The notes: a model not told the origin generated them from the letters alone. DNA of 64,000 nucleotides from Zoroaster sp. YZ-2022 (GCA_029582265.1 CM055823.1:26772569-26836568); one strand, 5' to 3'; positions 55,301-62,840 are shown, counted from the stretch's first letter. A program made the numbers and translations.

Positions 55301-57092
55301 ATGGTATAGGATTGGTAAGTCTAAAATAACGAATGTATTTCAGGCCGGTGATTTCTCAGGATTTTTCCTGATTTCAGGATTTTTTTTTTTTTTTACAAAA
55401 CTCAAACCTCGAAATTTTCAAGAAAGAAGAGAATTAGCCACCGGGGAAAGAAAGAAGTAGCCTGTATTGTGTCCAAACCAAGGGTTAGCCAGGATTTAGA
55501 AATAGGGAGTTCAAATTTGCTGGAAATTTCAAAACAGGATGTTCAAATTGTTCACTTACAATACTTTTACATGTAAATGACAGATGAAATAGGGTGTCCA
55601 AAATTGAAACAGGGTGTCTAAAAGACAACCAGACACCCCTCTGGCTAATACTAAGGTCCAAACCTCTAGTGTCTTGTTTGTGGGGATGTGGAGAGTCTGT
55701 AAATCCTCCAAAACTAAACATCCAGGAGGTTCAGGGGGCTTTGTACTCTAGGCCAAAGGGAGACCCCAAGCCCGCTACCCACAGGAGGTTCAGGGGGCTT
55801 TGTCCTCTAGACCAAAGGGAGACCCCAGGCCCGCTACCCACAGGAGGTTCAGGGGGGCTTTGTCCTCTAGACCAAAGGGAGACCCCAGGCCCCGCTACCC
55901 ACAGGAGGTTCAGGGGGCTTTGTCCTCTAGGCCAAAGGGAGACCCCAGGCCCGCTACCCACAGGAGGTTCAGGGGGCTTTGTCCTCTAGACCAAAGGGAG
56001 ACCCCAGGCCCGCTACCCACAGGAGGTTTAGGGGTCTTTGTCCTCTAGACCAAAGGGAGACCCCAGGCCCGCTACCCACAGGAGGTTCAGGGGGCTTTGT
56101 CCTCTAGACCAAAGGGAGACCCCAGGCCCGCTACCCACAGGAGGTTCAGGGGGCTTTGTCCTCTAGGCCAAAAGGAGACCCCAGGCCCGCTACCCACAGG
56201 AGGTTTAGGGGGCTTTGTCCTCTAGACCAAAGGGAGACCCCAGGTCCGCTACCCACAGGAGGTTTAGGGGGCTTTGTCCTCTAGACCAAAGGGAGACCCA
56301 CTACCCACAGGAGGTTCACGGGGGCTTTGTCCTCTAGACCAAAGGGAGACCCCAGGCCCGCTACCCACAGGAGGTTCAGGGGGGCTTTGTCCTCTAGACC
56401 AAAGGGAGACCCCGGGCTCGCTACCCACAGGAGGTTCAGGGGGGCTTTATCCTCTAGACCAAAGGGAGACCCCAGGCCCACTCCTCATTTTTCAGGATTT
56501 ATTACTTTTGTCAAATCACATTCCAGGGGCCTATTTCAAAGAGCTGCTACGCAGAAAAAAACTGCTTACCAGAAAAGTTTGCTTAGTAGATTATCTTGGT
56601 TACCTGCACATGCACATGAAAAGAATGTACTTTGGCTGGTAGTCTGTTTTGTATTGCTTAGGGACAAGGGCCAAAGTCATGGTACAGCCAAGCCTTTGAG
56701 AAGCTCGGCCAGGCCCCTGCTTTTCCCCCTGCCTACTGGCCTATATAATGAGCTCTGCTTGCCTGGGCTAGGCACTCCAGGAGTCCAGGTTATGTCGATT
56801 GGCAGGTACTGTATTGTTACAGGATTAGGACTCACAAAAGACAATTAGGAGGCCAGGTAGCCTAGGCCTGGCCAGGCTTCTCAAAGGCTTGGCTGTACCA
56901 CGACTTTGGCCCTCCTCCCTTAGCAAAATTAATTCTCTGCTTAGTAGCTCTATAAAATTAGCCCCTAGTATTTATCTATCCCCAGGTGACATATTGTTGA
57001 AGTTGGAGGATGAGGATGAGCAAGGATGGTGTAGGGGACGGTTTAAGGGAAGAGAGGGCCTCTACCCCAGCAACTACGCGGAGGTCATCTAG
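31157..57092 (+). CDS. PACSIN: PACSIN/syndapin: F-BAR and SH3 membrane-remodelling adaptor, complete
   Basis: Nine coding exons: 31157-31367, 32289-32491, 33334-33471, 33994-34220, 34884-35004, 35885-36048, 43916-43954, 55065-55159 and 56986-57092 (1305 nt, 434 residues plus TAG). All junctions are GT-AG and every phase agrees. Residues 1-300 form the F-BAR domain (SFWE.G.Y, GFKET, KPW.K, NHG.GM.MNWP), about 301-378 the linker, and 379-434 the SH3 domain ([18 protein letters not shown]). Family knowledge: PACSINs sense and bend membranes through a crescent F-BAR dimer and recruit dynamin and N-WASP through the SH3. Vertebrate forms of 424-486 residues usually have NPF motifs in the linker for EHD binding; I see none in these exons. 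Exons 6-9 are spread over 21 kb of repeat-filled introns. No frameshifts or stops are present, so the gene looks functional. Confidence 0.95.
32160..32214 (-). mobile_element. SINE 3' end fragment
   Basis: (AAT)n followed by AATGTGTGGACTTATATAGC, the SINE tail only, in PACSIN intron 1. Confidence 0.75.
32289..32491 (+). CDS. PACSIN: PACSIN exon 2 (F-BAR)
   Basis: The acceptor is GCTTACAG and the donor GTGGGC; it ends in phase 0. It encodes [11 protein letters not shown]... through [17 protein letters not shown], the F-BAR segment containing the wedge loop region in vertebrate PACSINs. Confidence 0.93.
32735..33302 (+). repeat. 95-bp tandem repeat, about 6 copies, in PACSIN intron 2
   Basis: Unit starts TCCTTTTATGTATTGAGAAT and contains GGACCAAGATGGCTGTAGCA and CATTGTGATCGGGT. 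Copies differ at only a few sites. It ends 31 bp before exon 3. Confidence 0.95.
33334..33471 (+). CDS. PACSIN: PACSIN exon 3 (F-BAR)
   Basis: 46 codons between ATGACAG and GTATGT. It contains [20 protein letters not shown] and SLSPDQ, matching the family AQKPW.KK...SLNPEQ region. Confidence 0.93.
33577..33934. mobile_element. Family A MITE in PACSIN intron 3
   Basis: TTAACCCTAACTCCC at 33577; the right end GGGAAGGTTAGG lacks the full TTAA. It is close to 17526-17918 along its length and ends 60 bp before PACSIN exon 4. Confidence 0.78.
33994..34220 (+). CDS. PACSIN: PACSIN exon 4 (F-BAR)
   Basis: The acceptor is GGACCCAG and the donor GTAAGT; it ends in phase 2. It is a strongly charged helix with [18 protein letters not shown] and QKVLDLSND, matching the C-terminal F-BAR helices. 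Confidence 0.93.
34300..34570 (+). repeat. Same minisatellite element, 1 unit, PACSIN intron 4
   Basis: GGCCTGTGATTTCTCAGGAT lead-in, one CAGGAGGTTCAGGGGGCTTT unit and the shared right end. Confidence 0.85.
34752..34805 (+). repeat. (TATG)n microsatellite, PACSIN intron 4
   Basis: GTATGTATGTATATCTG steps followed by pure TATG units, 80 bp upstream of exon 5. Confidence 0.9.
34884..35004 (+). CDS. PACSIN: PACSIN exon 5 (end of F-BAR)
   Basis: The acceptor is TTTTTGTTAG and the donor GTGAGA. It encodes [20 protein letters not shown] and the diagnostic tail [14 protein letters not shown]. Confidence 0.94.
35038..35325 (+). repeat. Same minisatellite element, 2 units, PACSIN intron 5
   Basis: The lead-in begins 34 bp after the exon 5 donor. 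The second unit breaks off at CTCTAGACCA and joins a family A MITE. Confidence 0.83.
35325..35797. mobile_element. Family A MITE (left end rearranged) in PACSIN intron 5
   Basis: The right end is GGAGGGTTAGGGTTAA (to 35797). The left side has four copies of CCCATTTGCTTACACATAAC and runs directly into a 60-bp minisatellite unit, so the junction is rearranged. Confidence 0.68.
35885..36048 (+). CDS. PACSIN: PACSIN exon 6 (linker)
   Basis: The acceptor is CATTCCTTAG and the donor GTGAGT; it ends in phase 2. A serine/threonine-rich start ([13 protein letters not shown]) leads into an Asn/Asp/Tyr-rich tail ([16 protein letters not shown]). There is no NPF motif. Confidence 0.88.
36150..36678. mobile_element. 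Relative of the GGCTGTGC MITE, PACSIN intron 6
   Basis: GGCCGTGTGTTTTCGGTTATTTC ... GGATACCCGGCACAGC; shares CCCGAATGTATAAAATAACC with 16070 and 18840. Confidence 0.6.
36817..37690. mobile_element. Large hairpin element hosting a family B MITE
   Basis: CTAAGGTCAAATTTAGTTTTG at the left and its near complement (GAATTTGACCTTAG) at the right end. The arms are also matched around AAAGTGTGAAAAAATTAC. The centre has GTGACGTCA twice. Confidence 0.75.
37250..37620. mobile_element. Family B MITE with empty-site proof in the opposite hairpin arm
   Basis: TTAA 37250-37253 and 37617-37620 encloses CCCTCCTATG ... CATAGGAGGG. It sits in the right arm of a larger hairpin whose left arm (36864-36867) carries a single TTAA at the same place. 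Confidence 0.88.
38285..38530 (+). repeat. TTAACCCC array (telomere-like, G-rich on minus strand)
   Basis: About 28 runs of CCCCTTAA with occasional CCCCAA. The minus strand, TTAAGGGG, has regular G4 runs that could form G-quadruplexes. It is not the TTAGGG animal telomere unit. Confidence 0.92.
39380..40060 (+). repeat. Degenerate tandem repeat, units about 170-200 bp
   Basis: Recurring words TTTGTAGAGCAATTCGTAGA, TTGTACAAGTCT.GTAATT and TTTTTGTTTT.CCCCAGAAT appear three to four times, interrupted by the 39700-39957 MITE. Confidence 0.65.
39700..39957. mobile_element. Tc1/mariner-type MITE, 258 bp
   Basis: The ends CACTCACTGGCC.TAAGTATTG and CAATACTTTTGGCCAGTGAGTG are flanked by TA. It is inserted within a degenerate tandem repeat. 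Confidence 0.83.
40191..41325. mobile_element. Inverted-repeat element of about 1.1 kb, PACSIN intron 6
   Basis: GTTTACTATACCTCATACAT at the left, ATGTATGAGGTATAGTAAAAC at the right, and an inner pair CTTGGATTACGGA/TCCGTAATCCAAG. Poly-A tracts are inside. No coding sequence. Confidence 0.7.
41325..41456. repeat. Hairpin with arms of about 57 bp
   Basis: ACAAATATAACATGGTTT ... AAACCATGTTATATTTGT; CAGTCGATATTAGCTCCCC is complementary. It directly abuts the 40191-41325 element. Confidence 0.9.
41788..41877. mobile_element. Minimal family A MITE, 90 bp
   Basis: TTAACCCTAACTCCCTAG ... CTAGGGAGTTAGGGTTAA. It is almost only the two ends, in PACSIN intron 6. Confidence 0.75.
41959..42141. mobile_element. 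Palindromic GCTAAGCAG-type MITE
   Basis: GGGCCCAATTTCATAGAGCT ... GCAGGTGTGTGAAATTGG, intact. Confidence 0.75.
42170..42865. mobile_element. Family B MITE split by a foldback element
   Basis: TAATCCTCCTACTACAAC ... CTATAGAGGGTTAA, GTCAAAA-word interior, interrupted by the inverted repeat at 42247-42688. Confidence 0.68.
42247..42688. mobile_element. Foldback element inside a family B MITE
   Basis: CATAAAACACAATAAAGG ... CCTTTATTGTGTTTTATG; the arms are matched through TAACGTGACGG, AATTTGAGTTGATT and CATAAATTTCC-like segments. Confidence 0.8.
43440..43845 (+). repeat. Degenerate then regular 42-bp repeat (CAACCCTGGTCACTCCACCC)
   Basis: Variants of ATCTCAACC.TGGTCACTCCACC, CATTCACACTGCCATT, most regular at 43650-43810. 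It ends in a poly-C run 70 bp before PACSIN micro-exon 7. Confidence 0.82.
43916..43954 (+). CDS. PACSIN: PACSIN micro-exon 7, 39 nt (linker)
   Basis: 39 nt between ATCAACAG and GTAAGT, keeping phase 2 on both sides, encoding [17 protein letters not shown] residues. The length is divisible by three, so the exon could be skipped without a frame change. It is separated by 7.9-kb and 11.1-kb introns. Support is splice signals, phase and acidic linker composition only. Confidence 0.7.
44035..44293. mobile_element. Harbinger-type MITE, 259 bp
   Basis: Long inverted ends (GGAGGGCCAAAGTC, GTACAGCCAAGCCTTT, GGCCAGGC) flanked by TAA (44032-44034, 44294-44296). It starts 80 bp after PACSIN micro-exon 7. 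Confidence 0.82.
45523..45786. mobile_element. Tc1/mariner-type MITE, 264 bp
   Basis: The ends CTGCTCAAAACAATTTAGGG and its complement are flanked by TA on both sides. The termini resemble the CTGCTCAAAAAAATTAAGGG class of mariner-like elements. Confidence 0.85.
46080..46230. repeat. Left subterminal GCGTATG motif cluster of the Harbinger element
   Basis: About ten spaced copies of CAGCGTATG or close variants (for example 46129 on, TCAGCGTATGACCAGCG), just upstream of the TATA-like box and ATG of the DNA-binding gene. They are likely binding sites for the element's own MADF/Myb-like protein (inference). Confidence 0.7.
46319..47715 (+). pseudogene. Harbinger MADF/Myb-like protein gene, broken reading frame
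   Basis: ATG at 46319. Residues 1-100 are Ser/Pro/acidic-rich with basic clusters ([10 protein letters not shown]), then a MADF-type domain ([36 protein letters not shown]). Family knowledge: in Harbinger elements this protein binds the ends and brings the transposase to the nucleus. Breaks seen: a one-base shift at about 46825-46830, where the open frame ends at TAG but homologous sequence continues in another frame ([14 protein letters not shown]); an intron 46935-47057 (GTAAGT...TTTGCAG, phase 0); an in-frame TAG at 47289-47291; and another shift near 47460. The Gln-rich C-terminal part ends at TGA near 47715. Confidence 0.82.
47695..48273. repeat. Long inverted repeat joining the two Harbinger 3' ends
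   Basis: The end of the plus-strand gene (47695 on: CTCAACACACCA, GAAAGAAGTA.TGACT, CTATGTACCATTATTA, AATAAAAGTTTTT) is matched in inverted orientation by the 3' end of the transposase gene (48273 downward). Arms run about 47695-47860 and 48090-48273. Both carry AATAAA-type signals. A second, independent hairpin lies inside it (47877-47905 with 47939-47972, AAGTACCCCTGACCCCTA). Confidence 0.82.
48279..49542 (-). pseudogene. Harbinger (HARBI1-like) DDE transposase, multiple frameshifts
   Basis: Most likely start ATG at 49542 (the upstream reading frame lacks ATG, and a TATA-like box at about 49596-49604 precedes it). A basic Arg run, then [39 protein letters not shown] (first catalytic Asp) and [13 protein letters not shown] (second Asp) occupy one frame to about 48865. 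The rest ([50 protein letters not shown] with the catalytic Glu, [12 protein letters not shown]) is spread over other frames, needing at least four or five single-base shifts between 48865 and 48620. It ends at TAG 48281-48279. All three acidic residues survive as codons. It cannot make a full protein as written. Confidence 0.9.
49618..50109. repeat. Right subterminal GCGTATG/CATACGC motif cluster of the Harbinger element
   Basis: About 490 bp with some 25 copies of GCGTATG, CATACGC and close variants in both orientations, such as ATACGCCAGC and CCAGCGTATG. The cluster is much longer than the left one. Confidence 0.7.
50276..50802 (+). repeat. 20-bp tandem array grown from a MITE end, about 25 copies
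   Basis: Unit ACCTGGGCCCAACTTCATAG with A/T and G/C variants (CATTGACC, CATAGAGCT). It begins at the palindromic MITE terminus (GAAGTTGGGCCCTGGGCCC) and ends in a poly-A run before another palindromic MITE (50810-50957). Confidence 0.95.
50810..50957. mobile_element. Palindromic GCTAAGCAG-type MITE, left end lost
   Basis: CGCTTACAAGAAATATTTGC ... GTTTAGCAGCGCTGTGAAATTGGCCCC, with TTTTGGCTGG inside. Confidence 0.7.
51054..52001. mobile_element. hAT-like element, TAGGG(G/C)TG ends, 8-bp duplication ATGTACAT
   Basis: TAGGGGTGAGTCC ... CAGCCCTA flanked by ATGTACAT (51046-51053, 52002-52009). The interior is rich in CGATAT palindromes and hosts the 51779-51972 hairpin. No transposase is visible. 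Confidence 0.78.
51779..51972. mobile_element. Near-perfect hairpin MITE, CAGAGCTGCCAAC termini, 6-bp duplication
   Basis: 194 bp folding almost end to end (CAGAGCTGCCAACTCTTCC ... GGAAGAGTTGGCAGCTCTG), flanked by CGATAT on both sides (51773-51778, 51973-51978). The termini and duplication length match the 6764-10953 element, so it is probably a non-autonomous relative. It is nested in a hAT-like element. Confidence 0.85.
52186..52379. mobile_element. TTAA MITE (family C), second copy
   Basis: TTAA 52182-52185 and 52380-52383; the same ends as 23327-23569 with about 50 bp deleted internally. Confidence 0.85.
52474..52689. mobile_element. GGCATGGAATCGG-family MITE, full length
   Basis: AAGGGGCAGTATCGTCAC ... 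GTGACAATCCTGCCCCTTTAA. Confidence 0.78.
52955..53277. mobile_element. Family B MITE, GAAAGGTTTT-word interior
   Basis: TTAACCCTCCTATATA ... CCATAGGAGGGTTAA. The interior has many CTTTCAAAACC/TTTTGAAAGG words in both orientations. Confidence 0.78.
53299..53905 (+). repeat. 21-bp tandem array, about 28 copies
   Basis: Unit TTGCTATTCAAAATTCAAGAT with CAAGAT/CAACAT/AAAGAT variants. As 21 is divisible by three, it stays open in one frame for 194 codons; that is a by-product, not a gene. Confidence 0.95.
54237..54810. mobile_element. MITE with about 38-bp inverted ends
   Basis: TATGTGACGCCGTATGTCAA ... TTGACATACCGCGTCACATA, also CCAGGC.CAATTGGGCA. No clear duplication was read. Confidence 0.75.
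55065..55159 (+). CDS. PACSIN: PACSIN exon 8 (start of SH3)
   Basis: The acceptor is ACATGTAG and the donor GTGAGT. It encodes [19 protein letters not shown] and [11 protein letters not shown]: the SH3 ALYxY motif (Asn replaces Asp) and the acidic RT loop. Confidence 0.93.
55342..56500 (+). repeat. Same minisatellite element, about 13 units of 59-60 bp, PACSIN intron 8
   Basis: Units CAGGAGGTTCAGGGGGCTTT + GTCCTCTAGACCAAAGGGAG + ACCCCAGGCCCGCTACCCA from 55722 to 56480. One unit at about 56290 is shortened. Confidence 0.93.
56526..56971. mobile_element. Palindromic MITE split by a 259-bp Harbinger MITE
   Basis: GGGGCCTATTTCAAAGAGCT to GCTTA (56660), resuming TTAGCAAAATTAATTC to AAAATTAGCCCC, 14 bp before PACSIN exon 9. 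Confidence 0.75.
56661..56919. mobile_element. Harbinger-type MITE, 259 bp, second copy
   Basis: The same ends and exactly the same length as 44035-44293, flanked by TTA (56658-56660, 56920-56922). Inserted in a palindromic GCTAAGCAG element. Confidence 0.85.
56986..57092 (+). CDS. PACSIN: PACSIN exon 9 (end of SH3, stop)
   Basis: The acceptor CTATCCCCAG completes a glycine codon. It encodes [19 protein letters not shown] through [10 protein letters not shown] and TAG at 57090-57092. The conserved SH3 Trp and the PSNY are present. No AATAAA was recognised within about 1 kb downstream. Confidence 0.93.
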
Positions 57093-58225
57093 GCTCCATC
57101 CCGTCGTGTTCCTTATATGATCAACTCTTCCACTGTGTGGATCAACTAAACATTCTGTGGATAGCTGATATTCAAGATTAGACCACTACTGCTGAAGCAG
57201 TCGGAGGGTCAAAGCACTTTTGCTTTTCCGCCCGTCTTGTGATCAACTCCTTGATCAACACTGCGCGGATCCACTAAAAAGTACTGAGGGTCCACTCGTA
57301 AGGTTGGTTTTCTACTGAAACAACAATCTGATCCACTATTAGAGACTGAAGCTCCACTTTTATCCAAGAATTTTCACCAAAGCTACCTGAACTTCTTCAG
57401 CAAGTCCTCTGATCTCTTCCATGCCATCATGTGGATCAACTCAAAAATATTCGGTGGATCCACTCATACTTGATGCACAGCTACCCACATAAAATACTAA
57501 GTTGTAGATATCATCTTAACCACTGTATCTAACCTTTCACCATATACATCCTGTGGTATTTTTTTTCATGGCACTGTGTGGATCCACATACATTCTTTGT
57601 TGATCCACTCATTTGCCAACTTTGTCCACTCATGGTAAATACTGGCCCTCCAAACAAATACACCAAACTGGGATACTTATATTCGGATCATTATAATAGG
57701 TTGATTAACATGGTTCAGGGGTTGAAATTAACACCAGTCCACTAGTCCTAGTGGTTTTAGCAGCGGGACTACTAGCTGCTGGGGTTTGGGTAGTCCTACG
57801 GGCTAGTGAAAAAATTATATTTCAAGTATGCAAAAACAAAATATGGACTTTTTTTCAGGACTACTAAAAATGTGGACAAGTAAAATTTTGAAATAACTAG
57901 TCCTGTGGGCTACCGTAAAATTCAATTTAATTTTCGACCCTTGTGGTTATTGTGAGGTGTTTCGTTAGATTTTATCTTGACAAATATACTAGATCATTCC
58001 TAAGCTGTTCCATGGGTGGATGAACGTTTTATTTTCATTGCCGAGGTGTCTGTTTTTCATAGATTATGTTGAATTCTAGGCCATGTGTTGTTTTCCATTC
58101 CTGAATTTTTTGGCAGAAGAGATATTTTTGTACATGTATGTCTGCGAAACATGTTTGTAAAAAAAAAAAAAACAGATAATATGAAATGGTTAGAGGAATT
58201 AGTGGATGTGTACATAACAGTTGAG
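57093..58225. other. PACSIN 3' flank, probable 3' UTR, no clear polyadenylation signal
   Basis: Words like TGTGGATCAACT and GGATCCACT recur at 57130-57620, a quasi-repeat. CTAGTCCT.GTGGGCTA words follow at 57740-57920. The transcript end cannot be placed. Confidence 0.5.
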
Positions 58226-58375
58226 AATTCCCCCAGCACTGACCTTGCAATCACTACAACAAACATGGATGTACATGTACCATGGAAAGGCAAGTCGGCC
58301 TATTAACCTCAATCCTCCAAAATCCTTCACTTTAGTAAAGAGGATTTTGGAGGATTTGGGAAGGTTAGGGTTTTA
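58226..58375. mobile_element. Right half of a family A MITE
   Basis: CAGCACTGACCTTGCAATCA through GGATTTGGGAAGGTTAGGG, matching the right half of 17526-17918. The left end is missing. Confidence 0.65.
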
Positions 58376-58474
58376 TGAACAATCACTAGATTGAACATAT
58401 TGGTGTGGACCCCATGATGTTTGTCAGGGTGTCTTTCACTCGATAGCTCAACCACATTCTCCTCATATCAAGAG

Positions 58475-58988
58475 TTAGTCTTGGTTCAAGACTGTGTTTG
58501 TATGTTTTAGATACAGGATCCGTCGCCGCACCATGGCGCGGAACAAACCGCTACAATCACGAATCGCTACAATCGAATCATGAACCCGCTACCACACACA
58601 GTCTTGGGAATTTTGTAGAACCCCCCCGCCCCCCCGAAAACAGGGGGAAACCACTAGGCATGCGTCAATTTGAAATGCTAGCACTGCCCACATTTTTGGT
58701 GCACACGTGCATAAACAACAACAACTTCACGGCAGTCAGTTGTTGATTTTGCGCGTGCGCACCAAAAATGTGGGCCGCGCTAGCATTTCAAATTGACGCC
58801 TGCGTAGTGGTTTCCCCCCGTTTTGAGGGGGGGGGGTTGGAGATTCTACGAAATTCCCAAGACTGTGTTTGATAGTGGTTCGTGTGGTAGCAGTTTGTTT
58901 TCTGATGGCGGTTCGTGATTGTAGCGTCCGTGTAGCGCCGTCGGATCGTGTATCAAAATCATACAAACACAGTCTTGAACCAAGAGTA
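58475..58988. mobile_element. Foldback element of about 514 bp with 8-bp duplication
   Basis: The arms mirror each other from GTCTTGGTTCAAGACTGTG to the centre near 58730 (AATTTGAAATGCTAG / CTAGCATTTCAAATT; CCACATTTTTGGTGC). ATCAAGAG flanks both ends (58467-58474, 58989-58996), as expected for hAT-type insertion. Confidence 0.8.
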
Positions 58989-59059
58989 ATCAAGAGTGTG
59001 ATCAGGAACCTTCCAGCCTTGTATTCCACAAAGTTGTTTTCATAATAATGTTGTTTGGT

Positions 59060-59620
59060 ATGTTGCAGACTTATAGTCGAGTACTTTTAAATGAGTACAA
59101 GTACAGATAATGCACTCCAGTATGAGTACTCCAGCTGTATAGTCGTGGTAGAGTACATTTTCACGAGTACGAGTACAGAAAATGCACTCCAGTGTGAGTA
59201 CTCCAACTGTATAGTCGTGGTAGACTACATTTTCACGAGTACGAGTACAGATAATGCACTTCAGTATGAGTACTCCAGCTGTATAGTCGTGGTAGACTAC
59301 ATTTTCACGAGTACGAGTACAGATAATGCACTTCAGTGTGAGTACTCCAGCTGTATAGTCGTGGTAGACTACATTTTCACGAGTACGAATAATGCACTCC
59401 AGTGTGAGTACTCCAACTGTATAGTCGTGGTAGACTACATTTTCACGAGTACGAGTACAGAAAATGCACTCCAGTATGTAGTCAAATTTTTTTCACCAGT
59501 ACGAGTATGAGTACTTCAACTCTATAGTTGTAGTCCAGTACATTTCATGAGTACGAGTATGAGTACTTCAACTCTATAGTTGTAGTCAAGTATTTTTCAT
59601 GAGTTCGAGTATGAGTTTTA
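59060..59620 (+). repeat. Tandem repeat of about 75 bp, 6 or more copies
   Basis: Unit with GAGTACGAGTACAGATAATG, CACTCCAGT.TGAGTACTCC and AGTCGTGGTAGACTACATTT, degenerating towards 59620. Confidence 0.9.
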
Positions 59621-60243
59621 CAACTCTGGTATGTAATGTGTACAAAAAAACCTGTTGCAATCAAACTTGTGTTTTTTTTTAGTAAGTGACAACTCAAGCG
59701 ACAGATGGAAAAGTAATCACAGTAGACTGTTATTGCAATGCTTCAATCTGTCTGGTTCCCTAACCACAACTCATAAATCACCAGTCTATTTTGGACACGA
59801 GCCTCACTTTCATTCCCATAGACTTGTGTATTAGAAAACCAAGATGGCCATTGAATGGTGTGTGGCCAGGGAACCAGCCATTATGGGACCTGTCTAATGT
59901 GGCCGCACTGTACATCAATCAGTCCTGGGAGTGTCCACTATACACAGGTTTTCGCTGTAGAACATTTCGTCGTGTCAGTGCAAAAACGTCGTATGTAACA
60001 AGTTCCCGGATGAATGCACAAAAGCAATGGCTGAGATACGACGTTGTTGCACAAACATTTTTTAATGTATGTAAATTCATGCAGATTGATGACGCGCTGT
60101 ACATACGACCTTATTGCACTGACACGACTATTTATTGTTTTGTAAGCATTGTTTTTGAATAGTAAAACAGCCATGCCAAATTATAACTATAAAGTAATTT
60201 TTCCCTAACTTAGTTTGGTGCGCTGAATATAATGGGTTGCCAC

Positions 60244-60580
60244 TAAGCTTGGGCAATAACACGATAATATTGAATATCGCGATACCTTTTTTTATTCGAT
60301 TCGGCAAATCGCGATTAAATAATTTATATATATCGCGACAAAATTAGGACAGTCTTTTCAGCTTTCAGAAGTGACAAACAAAAGCGAACTACTTGAGAAG
60401 TACATACACGCTCTGCAAACGAAGTTGTGATTTATTGTGACGCTTGTAGAGGGGTACATACTTGTGGTTATCGGCTCGAAAGCAATCATGCATGAATGAA
60501 AAAATATAGAGACGATACTATCGAAAATCGCGATATATGTTTGCCGATATATCGTGGATGAAAAAAATCGCCCAAGCTTA
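60244..60580. mobile_element. hAT-like MITE, TAAGCTTGGGC termini
   Basis: TAAGCTTGGGCAATA ... TCGCCCAAGCTTA flanked by GTTGCCAC and GTTGCCGT (6 of 8 equal). Interior ATATCGCG words. Confidence 0.72.
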
Positions 60581-60599
60581 GTTGCCGTTGAAATTTATA

Positions 60600-62840
60600 A
60601 AATAAAATATATAAGCGTGAGTATTTTTGTTAGATTAAGATAATTACATAAATTGTATTGATATAAAATTTCAAGTACATATATTATCATCATGGATATG
60701 TTTACGTTTAGTTTATAAACACATGCAATGTAAATTAATAGAGATTATTCGGGCGTATATATACTGTACTTTTTTGTATTAATTACAGGAATTCATACTT
60801 GTATGATTATGAAGTATTTAAGAAAATTATTTAAAATCAAAATGTATAAGGCCAACAAAAAAAAATCTTGAGTTTCTGGTCTCCGCGCGCGTCGCCTCAA
60901 ACCTTTTTTTTTTGCTATGAAATGATGTCCAAGTGCAGCCAAAATTGCTGGATCGATTGGAATTCTGCCTTTTTTAAACGACTTTTTCACATAATTGTGA
61001 GGCCTCTCTTAGCCACCATACTTTGTGAATGGGAAATTTGGTCTGATTCCTATAACCATGTATGATTACTAAAAAAAAAAAAAAATCACTGCACCGATTT
61101 TGAAGCCAACCTATGACCAGAAACCAGTCTTTTTTTGGGGGCATAAGATATTTTGCATGTAAAATGTATACTAATGTATATATCTGAGGATAAGCCAGTC
61201 CAGATACGTAGGTCCCTAAACCCTGCCATCTTTCGCAAATGTTGAGAGCTCGGGTTCACGCCATCTGTGCCACAATGTACATAGCTAATGAAATTTGCAA
61301 AGCTTTGACAGCATAGCAACAATCGCCATGGAAACTACTTACAAAGATTACAACTTATCCAAAATTGTACACAGATTTCAGAATTAAGCAGCGTTTTTCC
61401 CCTATTTGAAAATAATGAAAGTGTAAATGCGATTAGCCAGATCCTGGCCGTGTGGACGCCATATTTTCCTCCCCGAGATTCAAGTTTGACCTTGGTTGGT
61501 AGCTAGCGCGCAATCATATCCAGTGGTACGCCTGGAGCCTGTCTATATCCTTGATAAATACAGGGGACCAGTCTAAAATGCTGTTTTAAACAGAATGGCC
61601 TATGGTTGACCACAGCAGGGCGCTCTGTCTCACACGCGCAATAACAGTTACAGTGTCTGTTGACTTAGAACTGTTACATTCAAATAGTAAATGTTACCAG
61701 GGAATAAATTTCCGATGTAGAAACTAATACAAAATGAAGTAATTTTCAGTTGAAATCTATTTCCTTTCCTTCATTTTTTTAAATGTTTTTTTCTTAATTT
61801 TATCTTTTATGAAACCCACTATCTATATATCTTCCATGCATTTAGAATAAATTTTATTTGAATAGAACCTTAGATGTCCTTATTGTATTGGTACGTTTCT
61901 TGAAATCGGCACAATCTCTGTATATATCTAGCCAAGTAACAGAAAGTTAAAGAATGTATAATTTTACAGGTATTTAAATAGGCATGTTTCAGTGTCTTGT
62001 GAATATTATTTGAGAGATATGAACAGGGAAACGGATTCTGCAAAATTAGTCGGATAGAATTTATTTGTTCACTTTTAGCGAGGTCAGTAAAAACACTAGT
62101 ATTTTGTGGGAATTACAGGCTACTTCTCTTCTTATAAAAATATTTAAAGGGAGATCTGTAAAATATCCTGAAATCATGAGTAATCACAGGCCTGGAATTA
62201 AGACTTTTATGAGGTGAAATTCATTGACATTTTTTATTGATTCACATCTAAGGCCAAAAAAAAAAAAGCTCTAGTTTCTGACCATCAGTCGGCTTCAAAA
62301 TCGGTGCAATAATGCGCTCTTTTTTTTTACCTTAGGGCCGTTACACAAAAACAGCTTTGGCTACTTCAGATTCATTTTGTAAGATTAGGTTACAATTAGT
62401 GGAGCGGTTCCAATCAAACGTTCTTTGCGATATTATATTTCTATATATGTTGTTTTTCCATTTCATGGAACACACTACAAATTATCAAAAAGCTAAATTG
62501 TTTGCAATTTTATGTTCTATTAGTGCATGAATTTACATAAAATTTGCATATGTGTATGGTGCATAACACTTAAACAGTATGATTTTTGTCTATATAACCC
62601 GACAGGTTAGCCTACCCCCCCCTCCCCATACAAAACTTCATTGATATAGAATGCATTCCTTTTGGCTTCACCTAAGATAATTTAATAATGTAAATAAATC
62701 ACTAGGCATTCTGACGATTTTATGAATTCAGGAACAAAAAGCTAGTGTGATTATTCAATAAAATAATGAAAGATTTATAGAGAAATTTGTTTTTTTGTTC
62801 TGTTTTTATTTCCAGCAGATGTACAGAGTCTATTACTCAA
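60600..62840. other. Gene-free region with repeat fragments only
   Basis: Two partial copies of the CGGCTTCAAAATCGGTG repeat (60860-61120 and 62240-62320; others at 780-900 and 19980-20430). No exon-like open frames with splice signals were seen. Confidence 0.55.

Noticed and set aside
55594..56642. Open frames rich in [13 protein letters not shown]
   Set aside because: Translation of the 60-bp minisatellite; the same frames occur at 19564 and 34228.
59091..59510. 139-codon frame with STSTDNALQYEYS repeats
   Set aside because: By-product of the 75-bp tandem repeat.
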